Below, one piece after another: positions 1 to 8,185 of a stretch of DNA of 53,548 bases. This DNA is from Solirubrobacterales bacterium. GTDB taxonomy: Bacteria > Actinomycetota > Thermoleophilia > Solirubrobacterales > Solirubrobacteraceae. Made by a program: the position numbers and the translations under genes. Under the pieces are notes generated by a model. It ran no database searches, had not been told where the DNA came from, and worked only from the letters and a program-made list of their open reading frames with translations. Where the stretch lies: positions 1-53,548 of the forward strand of contig DAHUYQ010000061.1 in NCBI GenBank assembly GCA_027315115.1, given 5' to 3'. Each line of letters opens with the position of its first letter. Positions within the stretch are counted from its first letter, which is position 1.

Positions 1-219
1 GATCTGCTGCGGATGCTGGTCGCGGAGGGTGGCAACCGCTGTGGTGTGCTGATGAGCGCTTCGGATATCGAATCGGTGCTGCTCGCCGATCGCGTCTGGT
101 CGCTGGAGCAGGGCGGCAAGCTGATACCGACAGCGGGCCACCACGGTGGCGACGCCGACATCATTCCGTTTCGCGCATCAGACCAGAGCGGAGGACCGCG
201 GCGCGTGGGCCGCTTGTAG
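1..219 (+). CDS. ABC transporter ATP-binding protein, C-terminal end (cut by window edge)
   Basis: This frame is open from the first base, so the gene begins outside the window. The visible 72 residues contain SASDIESVLLADRVWSLEQG, which resembles the segment after the switch histidine of ABC ATPases (usually STHDxxxALLLADRVLVL...). Here the usual His-Asp is Ser-Asp. The tail is basic and low in complexity. The stop TAG overlaps the GTG start of the next ABC ATPase (TAGTG), so the two are probably translated together and may form an unequal ATPase pair. Only the C-terminus is visible, so the family call is moderate. Confidence 0.5.
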   Translation, partial: DLLRMLVAEGGNRCGVLMSASDIESVLLADRVWSLEQGGKLIPTAGHHGGDADIIPFRASDQSGGPRRVGRL

Positions 220-914
220 TGCTTGAGCTGCGCCGGGTATCCAAGCATTACAAGGTCGGTAGCGAGAGCCCGATCCGGGCGGTTGACGATGTCTCGATGA
301 CCCTCTCGGGCGGCGAAGTCCTTGCGTTGTACGGTCCGTCCGGCTCAGGGAAGTCGACTCTGATCGAACTGATCGCTGGGCTCAAGAAGCCCGACGACGG
401 AAGCATCCTGATCGGCGGGCGTGACCTCTTGAAGATGTCTCGCTCGCAGGCCAATGACTACCGGCTCAACGACCTTGGCATCGTGATGCAGCCAAGCAGC
501 CTGCAGCCCGGCGCGCGAGCGATCGCCAGCGCATCGATCAAGCTGATGGCCGGCGGCAAGCGTGCCGCTCGTGATCGCATCGAGCCGCTGCTCGTCGAGT
601 TGGGGCTCGGCGACCGTCTGCGCCACCGAACCGAGGAACTGTCCATGGGTGAGCGTCAGAGAGTCCTCATTGCCCTGGCGCTGTCTCGCGATCCGAAGCT
701 GGTGCTCGCCGACGAGCCTACTGCGAGCTTGGATACCGAGAACACACAGCAGGTTTTCTCCCTGCTGCGCGGGATGTGCGTCGCGCGCCGCATGGCGCTG
801 TTGCTCGTCACGCACGACCCTGCTGCTGCGGCCTATGCCGACAGAAGCTACGAACTGCGTGACGGGTGCCTCAGCGAACGCCGCTTCGACGATACGCCCC
901 TTGGCGCGAGTTGA
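219..914 (+). CDS. ABC transporter ATP-binding protein (LolD/MacB type)
   Basis: A 231-residue ATPase that would energise the FtsX-type permease encoded next. Walker A GPSGSGKST lies at about residues 39-47, the Q-loop in VMQPSS follows, the signature is LSMGERQRV (Met for the usual Gly), Walker B is KLVLADEP, and the H-loop is LLVTHDP. The length and the pairing with a large permease fit the LolD/MacB/FtsE-like group, which drives export or extraction of lipophilic molecules rather than uptake. The GTG start overlaps the upstream stop, and the stop overlaps a possible TTG start of the permease (TTGA), as expected for one operon. The substrate is unknown. The downstream terpene synthase and P450 make a terpenoid-like compound plausible, but that is inference. 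Confidence 0.9.
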   Translation: MLELRRVSKHYKVGSESPIRAVDDVSMTLSGGEVLALYGPSGSGKSTLIELIAGLKKPDDGSILIGGRDLLKMSRSQANDYRLNDLGIVMQPSSLQPGARAIASASIKLMAGGKRAARDRIEPLLVELGLGDRLRHRTEELSMGERQRVLIALALSRDPKLVLADEPTASLDTENTQQVFSLLRGMCVARRMALLLVTHDPAAAAYADRSYELRDGCLSERRFDDTPLGAS

Positions 915-3445
915 TTCGCGTGGTCCGCCTCTCCGGCATCCGCTACATCTATGAAGCGCGCCTGGCGACGACATCGGTGCTGGTCCAAGAATGCTTCGCG
1001 GTCGTTGGGATCGCCGTCGGCGTGGCGCTGCTGTTCGCCTCTCAGGTGTCCAGCACCTCGTTGAATCGTGCTGTCGCGCAACTCAACGACCAACTCGTCG
1101 GCCGCGCCCAAGTACAGCTCAAGGCACGCAGTTACCAGGGCGTCTCAGATCGGTTGCTCTCAGAAGTCCGCCGAGTTCCGGGCGTCGAGGCCGCTTTGCC
1201 GATTCTTGAACGCCAGGTCAACGTGATCGGTGCCCGCGGTGAGCGCCCGGTACTGCTCATCGGCGTAGAACCAACAGCGATGATGAAAGTGAGCAGCAAG
1301 TTCGATCATCGTTTCTCCGCCCGACAGCTCTCCCGTGTGCCGGCCATCGCCCTCCCCGAACCGCTCGACCGCGCGATCGGCTCAGGGCCGCTCGAACCTG
1401 TACGGATGCAAGTCGGAGCGCGATTCGTCGAAACCCTTGTCGGAACGACGCTTGGGGAATCGGAAATAGGCGCCCTTGTGCGAAGCCCGATCGCAGTGAC
1501 CTCGATCGGATATGCCCAACGATTGACACAGACCCCGCGAGCGTTGACGAGGATATTCGTGCGCTACAGGCCTGCTCGCGCGTCAAGAGCACGAGCAGGT
1601 CTGGCTGATCTCGCGCGCAAGTGGAACGTCAACTTCCAGCCAAGCACGTTCGAAACCCGCGCGTTCGACACTGCCGCCGCCCCCGAGAACATCAGCGAGG
1701 AGCTCTTTTCAGCGATCTCGGCTCTGGTCGGATTCCTGTTCGCGCTCAACGCGATGCTCGTCACCGTCCCTTCTCGGCGCAAGCTCGTCGAAGACCTGCA
1801 CCCTCACGGCTACACCCCGATCATGATCATCCAGATTCTGATGGTCAATGCAATCGCGCTGGCGGTCTTTGGCTGTCTGCTAGGGCTGGTTCTGGGCGAT
1901 GTCCTCTCTCTCGTCGTTTTTGACATGACGCCGGGCTACCTCACGTTCGCGTTTCCGATCGGTTCGGCACGCGTGATCGAATGGCAGACCTTGGCGCTAG
2001 CGGCGTTGGCTGCCGTGATTGCGGCGGTTGTTGGGGTCATGTGGCCGCTGCGTGAGATTCTCTGGGGCCCCCAGGAAGCTAGCGAGCGCAGACCGCTCGA
2101 TCGACGCTGGTGGGCAGCGGGGATATGGTTGATCGGCAGCTTGTGCTTGGCGGTCACGACCTACACGCTCCTAGATAACACGCGGGCCGCCGTGTTTGGC
2201 AACGTCGCTTTGGTGATGGCGTTGGCGTGCTTCTTGCCATTCGTCTTCCATGGTGCTGTCGCCATCTTCAGTCGCCTGTCAGAGCTGCTGGACGACGTGG
2301 GTTCTGGCCTTGCGGTCTCCGAGCTTGACTCGCCGCCTTCCCGCGTGCGATATCTGGCGATCGCAGGCACCGCAGCCCTCGCAGTGTTCGGCACAGTCGA
2401 GTTCGGCGGCACCCAGGCAAACCTGAACCGAGGTATCGACGCATCGATCCGCGGCATGGACTCCAGCACAGATATCTGGGTCGTGCCAAGCGGCGGATCC
2501 AGCCTGCAGACGACTATTCCTTTCCAGCCGTTGCAGGCATCGCGTCTAGCGTCGATCCCCGGCGTCCGTAGCGTGTCTGTATACCGCGGCAGCTTCTTGG
2601 ACTGGGGCGAACACAGGATCTGGGTGATCGCACCGGGGTCCGCCGTGCAACGTCCGGTGCCGACGAGCCAGATCCTCAGTGGATCAACCAAGACCGCGAC
2701 CGCCCGCGTTCGTGACGGCGGCTGGGCAGTCCTTTCGCAGGGGCTCGCTCAAGAACACCACCTGCGTGTCGGTCAGAGCTTTACGCTCCCCTCGCCGCGT
2801 CCCACGACGTTTCGACTCGCTGGCACGACGACCAATCTTGGCTGGCCGCCGGGCGCGATCATCATGAGCGCGGCCGAATATGCGTCCGCGTGGCAAAGCG
2901 TCACGCCAAGCGCCTACGAGATCCAGACGTCTCGTCCGCTTGACAGCGAGCGGGTCTTGATCGGCCGGGCTCTGCATGGCCTCGGCTTCTCGGTCCAGAC
3001 GGCCGCCGAACGTGAGCAGCGCCACTACGCCGCCGCTCAGCAGGGTCTCTCACGCCTTACACAGATACGCATCCTCATTCTTGTCGCGGCCATCCTTGCT
3101 GTCATCGGAGCTATGAGCGCGATGATCTCATCGCGTCGCGAACAGATCGCCGCGCTCAAGTGTCACGGAATCCCTGAGTCCGTGCTCTGGCGGTCCTTGA
3201 TGTGGGAGAGTGCGGTGCTGCTCGCGACAGGCTGCACCATGGGCGCGATCTTCGGGCTGTATGCCCAGCTCTTGGGCAGCCACTTCCTCTCTACGGTCAC
3301 AGGCTTTCCGATCGTCTTCGACATCGAAGGAGTCGCGGCAATCACGAGCTTTGCTCTTGTCGCGCTCATTACAGTCGCGGTGTTGGCGGTACCCGGGTAC
3401 CGGGTAGTGCGTGTGCCTCCGAGCACCGTTAGCCCCGCGCAGTAA
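911..3445 (+). CDS. FtsX-family ABC transporter permease, two-module type
   Basis: A protein of about 844 residues with a membrane segment near the N-terminus, a large extracytoplasmic region, a first three-helix FtsX module (around ISALVGFLFALNAMLV and following), a second extracytoplasmic region, and a C-terminal FtsX module containing ISSRREQIAALKCHGIPES, the usual cytoplasmic loop between the helices. This is the layout of duplicated MacB-like permeases. The start is uncertain: TTG at 911 overlaps the upstream stop, GTG at 920 is also possible, and an in-frame GTG at 866 would give 859 residues with a 49-base overlap. It is the partner of the preceding ATPase. The 3' end overlaps the start of the terpene synthase gene by 35 bases, which supports co-translation. 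Confidence 0.88.
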   Translation: MIRVVRLSGIRYIYEARLATTSVLVQECFAVVGIAVGVALLFASQVSSTSLNRAVAQLNDQLVGRAQVQLKARSYQGVSDRLLSEVRRVPGVEAALPILERQVNVIGARGERPVLLIGVEPTAMMKVSSKFDHRFSARQLSRVPAIALPEPLDRAIGSGPLEPVRMQVGARFVETLVGTTLGESEIGALVRSPIAVTSIGYAQRLTQTPRALTRIFVRYRPARASRARAGLADLARKWNVNFQPSTFETRAFDTAAAPENISEELFSAISALVGFLFALNAMLVTVPSRRKLVEDLHPHGYTPIMIIQILMVNAIALAVFGCLLGLVLGDVLSLVVFDMTPGYLTFAFPIGSARVIEWQTLALAALAAVIAAVVGVMWPLREILWGPQEASERRPLDRRWWAAGIWLIGSLCLAVTTYTLLDNTRAAVFGNVALVMALACFLPFVFHGAVAIFSRLSELLDDVGSGLAVSELDSPPSRVRYLAIAGTAALAVFGTVEFGGTQANLNRGIDASIRGMDSSTDIWVVPSGGSSLQTTIPFQPLQASRLASIPGVRSVSVYRGSFLDWGEHRIWVIAPGSAVQRPVPTSQILSGSTKTATARVRDGGWAVLSQGLAQEHHLRVGQSFTLPSPRPTTFRLAGTTTNLGWPPGAIIMSAAEYASAWQSVTPSAYEIQTSRPLDSERVLIGRALHGLGFSVQTAAEREQRHYAAAQQGLSRLTQIRILILVAAILAVIGAMSAMISSRREQIAALKCHGIPESVLWRSLMWESAVLLATGCTMGAIFGLYAQLLGSHFLSTVTGFPIVFDIEGVAAITSFALVALITVAVLAVPGYRVVRVPPSTVSPAQ

Positions 3446-4562
3446 GCCGCGGAGATTCGCCGCTGACGACCGGCCAGATTCTACGCCGGTCACGGCGCGG
3501 CAGATCCGCGCCACGGTCGTTGCGGTCGTCCGTGAGCTCACATGGGGCCTTCCAGCAGTAAGTCGGGAAGTCACGCGCTGGCATAGGTCCGCTGCCGCCA
3601 TGCCCTGCGCTTCTCTGAGGCAAGACGCGGTTGACGCGCTGGCGCGAAAGCGCGGCCAGACGGACGGCGCAGCACTGTTCGCGACTTTGCCTCGCCGACG
3701 AAGCGGTAGTTATCTCCGGTTGCTCGTCGCGTATCAAGTCGCATGGGACTTCCTCGACAGCATCAGCGAGCGCGGCGCTGACGCTGGCGTCACAAACGGC
3801 CGCCAGTTGCACCTCGCTTTGATCGACGCGCTGGAGCCCGGCGGGCCCGTGCACGACTACTACTGCCACAACCCATGGAGAGACGACGGAGGCTACCTGC
3901 GGGCGCTCGTGAGGACTTCTCGCGAATGCTGCCAACACCTACCGGCATACTCACGGGTTCGTGAACTAGTCCTCCGAGACGGTCGACGAGCTCAGGTCCT
4001 CGCATACAACCACGATCCTGTTGCTGCCCGGCGCGACGTAGCGCTCGAGGCGTGGGCGGTCTGCGAGTTTCCAACTGGACACGAAGCGACATGGTTCGAG
4101 CTAACGGGTGCCGCGAGTGCTGGGTTGGCTGCCTTCGCGCTTCTTGCGGTCGCCTGCGAATCGCAGTGTCGGGACGAGCTGATCGCCAGTACGCACGCCG
4201 CCTACTTCCCGTGGACATCGGCTGTGGCATGCATGTTGGACAGCTATGCCGATCGAGATGAGGACGCTGCCAATGGCGATCACAGTTACATCGCCCACTA
4301 TGGCCCGCCTGAGATAGCGATCACACAAATCTGCATGCTGCTGCGTCGCTGTCTGCAAACGCTGAACGCGTTGCCAAACGGCGAGGCTCACCTGGTGATC
4401 GCCAGCAGCATGGTCGCGATGTACCTCTCAAAGGACGGTTGCCGCAGTCCCGGAGCGCGGCGCGGAACGCGAAGAATCGCTCAGGCAGGCGGGACGCTCA
4501 CCAAGACTCTTCTACCGGTGCTGCGGATTTGGCGCACCGGTCACTCACTGCAAGCTTCATGA
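3411..4562 (+). CDS. DUF2600 (YtpB-like) large-terpene synthase
   Basis: Resembles DUF2600 proteins, whose characterised member is Bacillus YtpB (tetraprenyl-beta-curcumene synthase), a class IB terpene synthase acting on long prenyl diphosphates. Visible landmarks are RELTWGLPAVSREVTRWH (residues 41-58), GQTDGAALFATLP (82-94), the Asp-rich AWDFLDSISE (D113 and D116), and a second metal-binding-type segment MLDSYADRDEDAANGD (275-290). The length of 383 fits the family. The GTG start at 3411 lies inside the end of the permease gene; the next in-frame ATG (3601) would remove conserved sequence. The P450 gene begins 21 bases after the stop. Inference: the enzyme makes a terpene scaffold oxidised by the P450. 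The precise substrate (C20, C25, C30 or C35) cannot be read from sequence. Confidence 0.8.
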   Translation: MCLRAPLAPRSKPRRFAADDRPDSTPVTARQIRATVVAVVRELTWGLPAVSREVTRWHRSAAAMPCASLRQDAVDALARKRGQTDGAALFATLPRRRSGSYLRLLVAYQVAWDFLDSISERGADAGVTNGRQLHLALIDALEPGGPVHDYYCHNPWRDDGGYLRALVRTSRECCQHLPAYSRVRELVLRDGRRAQVLAYNHDPVAARRDVALEAWAVCEFPTGHEATWFELTGAASAGLAAFALLAVACESQCRDELIASTHAAYFPWTSAVACMLDSYADRDEDAANGDHSYIAHYGPPEIAITQICMLLRRCLQTLNALPNGEAHLVIASSMVAMYLSKDGCRSPGARRGTRRIAQAGGTLTKTLLPVLRIWRTGHSLQAS

Positions 4563-4583
4563 CCAAACAAGGAGAGCATATCA

Positions 4584-5978
4584 ATGTCACCACTCGTCGC
4601 TACATCGTTGGCAAAACGTTTCAAGGGCGGGTTGCCCCCGAGTCCGCCGCATCCTGCCACCATCCAAACCGTGGGCGGCCGCCGTTGGCCATACCGCTAT
4701 CTCGAGCTCTGTAGAGCGACGTGTGGAGATCGCTTTACGCTCTATCCACTGGACCGGATGCCCATGGTCTTCGTGTCCAGCCCGCAGGACATCCGCGACG
4801 TGCTGACGGGAAATCCCGCAAAGCTTCATCCGGGTGCCGGGGGGCGGGTCATAGCGCCGCTGATTGGTGAGCACTCGTTCATGTTGTTGGAGCAGGAGGA
4901 TCACGTTGCGGGGCGCAAGGCGATTCAGCCGGCATTCCATAAGGAGATGGTCAGGCGGCAGGCGGCCGCGTTGGTCGACGCGGTTGACCGCACTGTCGAG
5001 TCGTGGCCACATGACACCGTGATCGAATTGCAGCCCCGCATCCGGGCTCTGACGCTGGGGGTCATCTTGCGAATCATCTTCAGCGATCATCCTCGACAAC
5101 TAACTGCCCTGCAGCATCAGTTGATGGGGATGCTGGCCGTCTCCGACACGTTGCTTCTTCAAGGGCCACGGCTACGGCATCTTCCATACTGGCGAGGTGT
5201 CTGGCGCCGGTTTCTAGAGCAGCGCCATCGTGTCGACCAGATGCTTTATAGTTTGATCCGTACTCGCAGAGCCGAGGTCGATCGCAGTCATCACGACTTG
5301 CTCGATCTGCTGCTTGACGCGCATGCGGCAGACGGTGCGCCTCTGTCGAGCCGGGAGATTCGTGACAATCTGATGTCCATGATTCTCGCGGGTCATGAGA
5401 CGACGACCGGCGAGGTTGCGTGGACGCTCCAGTTGCTCGCACACAACCCTGAAGCACAGTCGCGTCTGGCGGCGGAGCTCGATTGCGACCCCAACACCGA
5501 TTATCTGGCAGCTACCATTCACGAGACAATGCGCCGGCGGCCGGTGTTCGCTTTTGCGATTCCCCGAGACGTTGTCGCTCCGGTTGAGATAGGCGGGTTC
5601 ACCTACCAGCCTGGCGTCCAGCTCGTCGCTTGCACCTATTTGCTGCATCACAATCCAGAGTTGTATGCGCGGCCACATGAGTTCGAGCCAGAGCGATTCC
5701 TCGACTCGCGCGTGCAGACACGAACCTGGCTGCCTTGGGGTGGTGGTCGTAAGCACTGCCTGGGCCGACACTTTGCGATGTTCGAGGTTGAAGCCTTGCT
5801 GCGAAGCGTGATCGAGAAGTGCGCCGTTCGGCCTGTCGGCAGCCGGATCGAGCGGCCGCGGTGGCGCAGTGCGATTATCGTTCCCGGCGGCGGCTGCCAA
5901 GTCGTCTTGCACGCGCGCCGACGCCAAGCTGGTGGTGGCATGCTGACGGTGGGCCGTAAAAATGGGTCTAAAGATTAG
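4584..5978 (+). CDS. Cytochrome P450 monooxygenase
   Basis: A 464-residue cytosolic-type P450. The I-helix oxygen-binding motif is AGHETT (269-274), the K-helix ExxR is E314-R317 in ETMRR, the PERF-like element is FEPERFLD, and the heme ligand is Cys392 in WGGGRKHCLG. The consensus Phe before GGG is Trp here. The ATG at 4584 has the ribosome-binding sequence AAGGAGAG, the best in this cluster. The gene follows the terpene synthase by 21 bases in the same direction, so oxidation of the terpene product is the simplest reading. No ferredoxin or ferredoxin reductase is visible nearby, so redox partners must be encoded elsewhere. The overall look (AGHETT, PERF) recalls the CYP102/CYP110-like bacterial class, but the subfamily is not assigned. 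Confidence 0.95.
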   Translation: MSPLVATSLAKRFKGGLPPSPPHPATIQTVGGRRWPYRYLELCRATCGDRFTLYPLDRMPMVFVSSPQDIRDVLTGNPAKLHPGAGGRVIAPLIGEHSFMLLEQEDHVAGRKAIQPAFHKEMVRRQAAALVDAVDRTVESWPHDTVIELQPRIRALTLGVILRIIFSDHPRQLTALQHQLMGMLAVSDTLLLQGPRLRHLPYWRGVWRRFLEQRHRVDQMLYSLIRTRRAEVDRSHHDLLDLLLDAHAADGAPLSSREIRDNLMSMILAGHETTTGEVAWTLQLLAHNPEAQSRLAAELDCDPNTDYLAATIHETMRRRPVFAFAIPRDVVAPVEIGGFTYQPGVQLVACTYLLHHNPELYARPHEFEPERFLDSRVQTRTWLPWGGGRKHCLGRHFAMFEVEALLRSVIEKCAVRPVGSRIERPRWRSAIIVPGGGCQVVLHARRRQAGGGMLTVGRKNGSKD

Positions 5979-6001
5979 CGTGCTAATGTTTATAATTAGA
6001 C
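5966..6001 (+). promoter_or_regulatory. Promoter with nested palindromic operator
   Basis: A perfect -10 box TATAAT (5991-5996) stands out in GC-rich surroundings. Just upstream is the perfect palindrome ATTAGC-GT-GCTAAT (5974-5987), and an outer inverted repeat GTCTAA (5966-5971) / TTAGAC (5996-6001) brackets both. The -35 region (about 5968-5973) is poor. A palindrome between -35 and -10 is a typical repressor position, and the next confident gene (6479) is a PadR-type repressor, so autoregulation is plausible. Transcription would start near 6003. Confidence 0.6.
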
Positions 6002-6011
6002 GTGTAGGGAA

Positions 6012-6479
6012 ATGCGCGGTGAGTTCCACAAGCGCGAACGGAGCTGTGGAAACATGCGTTGCGTGATGGCCGATGGTATGCAAAGAGCGAGAGGGAGCGC
6101 GTGCGGCAATGTGTGTCGCTTGTGCGATCACGATCCGCTCCTCTCGTGTGACCTTGGTCGCGTCGCTTGCTCGCCTCACCGCGCAATGCGGCGCGAGCAT
6201 GCTTTGGCAACGCGCTACGCCGGTTCGCCGTCGTCGTCAAGGGCTCGGCGTTTGCCTGTCAGTGCGCCGATGCCCATTGCTCTCGGCGCGGCGGTGAGCC
6301 GGCGTAGCGCGTTCCAAGTAACGCGGTGCATAAGAGATCGCATGGGGACTCCTTGCAGGCAGGAGAGGGCGCAGGATGCCGGGCAGCCCGTGCAGGTAGT
6401 GGGCGGGCGCCCGGCCTCTTGCATGCAGGGCCACCCGGGGAGTGGCTACACGGTGCGGCGCTACCTGGTCGTGGCGTAA
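6012..6479 (+). CDS. Doubtful reading frame in the leader of the PadR gene
   Basis: A 155-codon frame begins 16 bases after the TATAAT box and ends with TAATG, overlapping the PadR start by one base. That position would suit a coupled leader gene. The product (Arg- and Cys-rich, no recognisable domain, no hydrophobic core) does not look like a normal folded protein, and no convincing ribosome-binding site precedes its ATG. I recognise no family. The stretch 5979-6478 is otherwise a long, apparently noncoding leader. Confidence 0.2.
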   Translation: MRGEFHKRERSCGNMRCVMADGMQRARGSACGNVCRLCDHDPLLSCDLGRVACSPHRAMRREHALATRYAGSPSSSRARRLPVSAPMPIALGAAVSRRSAFQVTRCIRDRMGTPCRQERAQDAGQPVQVVGGRPASCMQGHPGSGYTVRRYLVVA

Positions 6480-7165
6480 TGGCAAAAGATGGGGAGGTGA
6501 GCGAGTTGACACCGCGCCTCGGCGTGGTGCTGGCATGCACCGTCCAGCGGCCTTCCTATGGATATGAGATCGCCGGGCGCATCAAGGAGTGCGGACATGG
6601 GGGACTTTTCGCGCGGCAGAGTGCCGGGTCTGTCTATTACTCGCTGCGGCGGTTGGAACAGGTTGGCTACGTGGAGGCGGTGCACGGCGCTGCTCCCGTG
6701 CCGCGACGGATCACGACTCGATGCTGGGATCATCGTCGCTGGCTTTCGGCGACTCCGGCCGGCGTGCACGCCCTGAGCAGGTGGGTCTGCGAGCAGGCGC
6801 AGCCCAAAATACAGGCACAGATTCACACGAGAATTGAAGGCGCTGCGCGGCGCGGCACTGTGGCCCTCAGCCAAGCGCTCGATGAGTGCGAGGGGATTTG
6901 TGCGGAGCGCGAAGAGCTGCTCGGGGCGATCCAGATGCTCGCGGCCGACGCCCCGCAGATCGGCGCGCCCGGTGACCTGGTCGCGATCGCGACGCGGAGA
7001 GCCGAGCTGGGTGCGCTACGCGGCCGTATCCAGCGAGCGCGCGCGCATCTTCGCGGAGACACGCGACAGCGCGGGGCCCGCGCTCAAGAGGACGGCCGCG
7101 CGGTGCGCGACCCGGGGCCGCGTGCCGGTGGACGAGAAAGGGCGCTTGTGGGTGGCCATGCGTGA
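6479..7165 (+). CDS. PadR-family transcriptional regulator
   Basis: The N-terminal part carries the PadR winged helix: TPRLGVVLACTVQRPSYGYE, then GSVYYSLRRLEQVGYVEAV (recognition helix and wing), then LSATPAGVHALSRWV. The remaining C-terminal region would be the helical dimerisation or sensing domain. The last 40 residues are Arg/Gly-rich and may be a poorly conserved tail. ATG at 6479 is used; GTG at 6497 and TTG at 6506 are alternatives, the last having GGGGAGG upstream. PadR proteins usually repress a neighbouring transporter or enzyme gene and are released by a small ligand. The palindromic promoter at 5966-6001 and the upstream terpenoid/ABC genes are the obvious candidate targets. Confidence 0.8.
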   Translation: MAKDGEVSELTPRLGVVLACTVQRPSYGYEIAGRIKECGHGGLFARQSAGSVYYSLRRLEQVGYVEAVHGAAPVPRRITTRCWDHRRWLSATPAGVHALSRWVCEQAQPKIQAQIHTRIEGAARRGTVALSQALDECEGICAEREELLGAIQMLAADAPQIGAPGDLVAIATRRAELGALRGRIQRARAHLRGDTRQRGARAQEDGRAVRDPGPRAGGRERALVGGHA

Positions 7166-7321
7166 GCAGGACGCGTGGCCACGCCGCTTACGTGGGTTTC
7201 TGAGGGTTCTGGTCGGCGGCGGGAGCTGGAGAGCCGGCAGCTCCCGTGAGTGGTCCCAGCGCCGCCGGGCACCTGAGTGAGCGAGCTCCGGCGCAACGAA
7301 CGACGAGACTGGAGGGGGAGC

Positions 7322-7780
7322 ATGGCGACAGTGGTAGAGGTCGAGAAGGCGCGGCTGTGCCGTGGCCTCATCGACGTGTTCACAGATGCGACCAAAGTGG
7401 TCGAGAACACTCTGCTGCCCATGGACGACACGCTGCCGCCGAGAGTGCACAGGGCTCGCCGGCAGTACGCGAAGGTCACTGCGATCGGGGACCTGCTTGA
7501 CGAGATCGAGTGGGAATCCGCGTCCACCGACAGCTACGATCTGGATGTCGAAACGCATGGCTGGGCGGCGGTGACCGCGCTGGAACGCGTGGTCGCGCGT
7601 GCGCACTTCACCGCATGGGAGCTGGCCGAGAACGAGGACGCGGAAGGATCCGGCGAGGCGAGCTACATCCGCCATTCTGCCGAACAAGAGCTCGCGCGCA
7701 TCAAGCAGGCGTGCCGAGAGGCGAAAATCGAGATCGAGGCGCCAGGGATACGCACGCGCTGGACGGACGGCAAGGGATGA
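7322..7780 (+). CDS. Hypothetical protein, translationally coupled to a sigma-like HTH
   Basis: A 152-residue soluble, acidic protein with no family that I recognise. It starts at ATG 7322 behind a strong ribosome-binding site (GGAGGGGGAGC). Predicted mostly helical: an N-terminal helical stretch with VEKARLCRGLIDVF, a middle acidic segment (LDEIEWESASTDSYDLD), and a C-terminal helix rich in Ala/Glu/Lys. The stop overlaps the ATG of the next gene (ATGA at 7777), so the two products are probably made in fixed ratio and may interact. Being paired with a region-4-like HTH, it could be a partner or an anti-sigma-like protein, but that is speculation. Confidence 0.65.
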   Translation: MATVVEVEKARLCRGLIDVFTDATKVVENTLLPMDDTLPPRVHRARRQYAKVTAIGDLLDEIEWESASTDSYDLDVETHGWAAVTALERVVARAHFTAWELAENEDAEGSGEASYIRHSAEQELARIKQACREAKIEIEAPGIRTRWTDGKG

Positions 7781-7974
7781 CGCGCGAGCGCGAGATGCTC
7801 CGCCTACGCGAAGTCGACCACCTCACGCTGCGAGAGATCGGCGAGCGCTACGACCTGACCGCCGAGCGCGTGCGCCAGATCCTCAACCAGTGCCGGCGCC
7901 GGATGCGGCAGCCGGATCGCCCGGCTGCGGGGCGGTCTTTGCCTTCGCGCAATCCCAGAGATATTGGCGAGTAG
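7777..7974 (+). CDS. Small sigma-70 region 4-like HTH protein
   Basis: A 65-residue protein containing LTLREIGERYDLTAERVRQI at about residues 16-35. This matches the helix-turn-helix of sigma-70 region 4.2 (usual form TLEEIGxxxGVTRERVRQIE), which contacts the -35 element. Nothing corresponding to sigma regions 2 or 3 is present, so it cannot act as a complete sigma factor. It may be a stand-alone DNA-binding protein of the region-4 type or a remnant. It starts by ATGA overlap with the preceding gene. The C-terminal 25 residues are Arg/Pro-rich. The 211 bases after it to aroQ contain nothing recognised. Confidence 0.6.
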   Translation: MTREREMLRLREVDHLTLREIGERYDLTAERVRQILNQCRRRMRQPDRPAAGRSLPSRNPRDIGE

Positions 7975-8185
7975 CCTGCCGACTGCGTGGTAGCGCTCTG
8001 AGGCGGGGCTCAGCGTCCGGGTGTTCAGTCGCCGCGGCGTGGATGGGCGCGAGCTGGGTGCCGGCGCGCGCTGTCGACCGTCTGCCGAGCCAATCTCAAG
8101 TATGCGGCTGCCCCCGATCTGATCGCGCCGAACGACTGCGCGATCGCCCGCCAGGCGCCGGCAGGCCGATAGTCTGCTCCCCACG

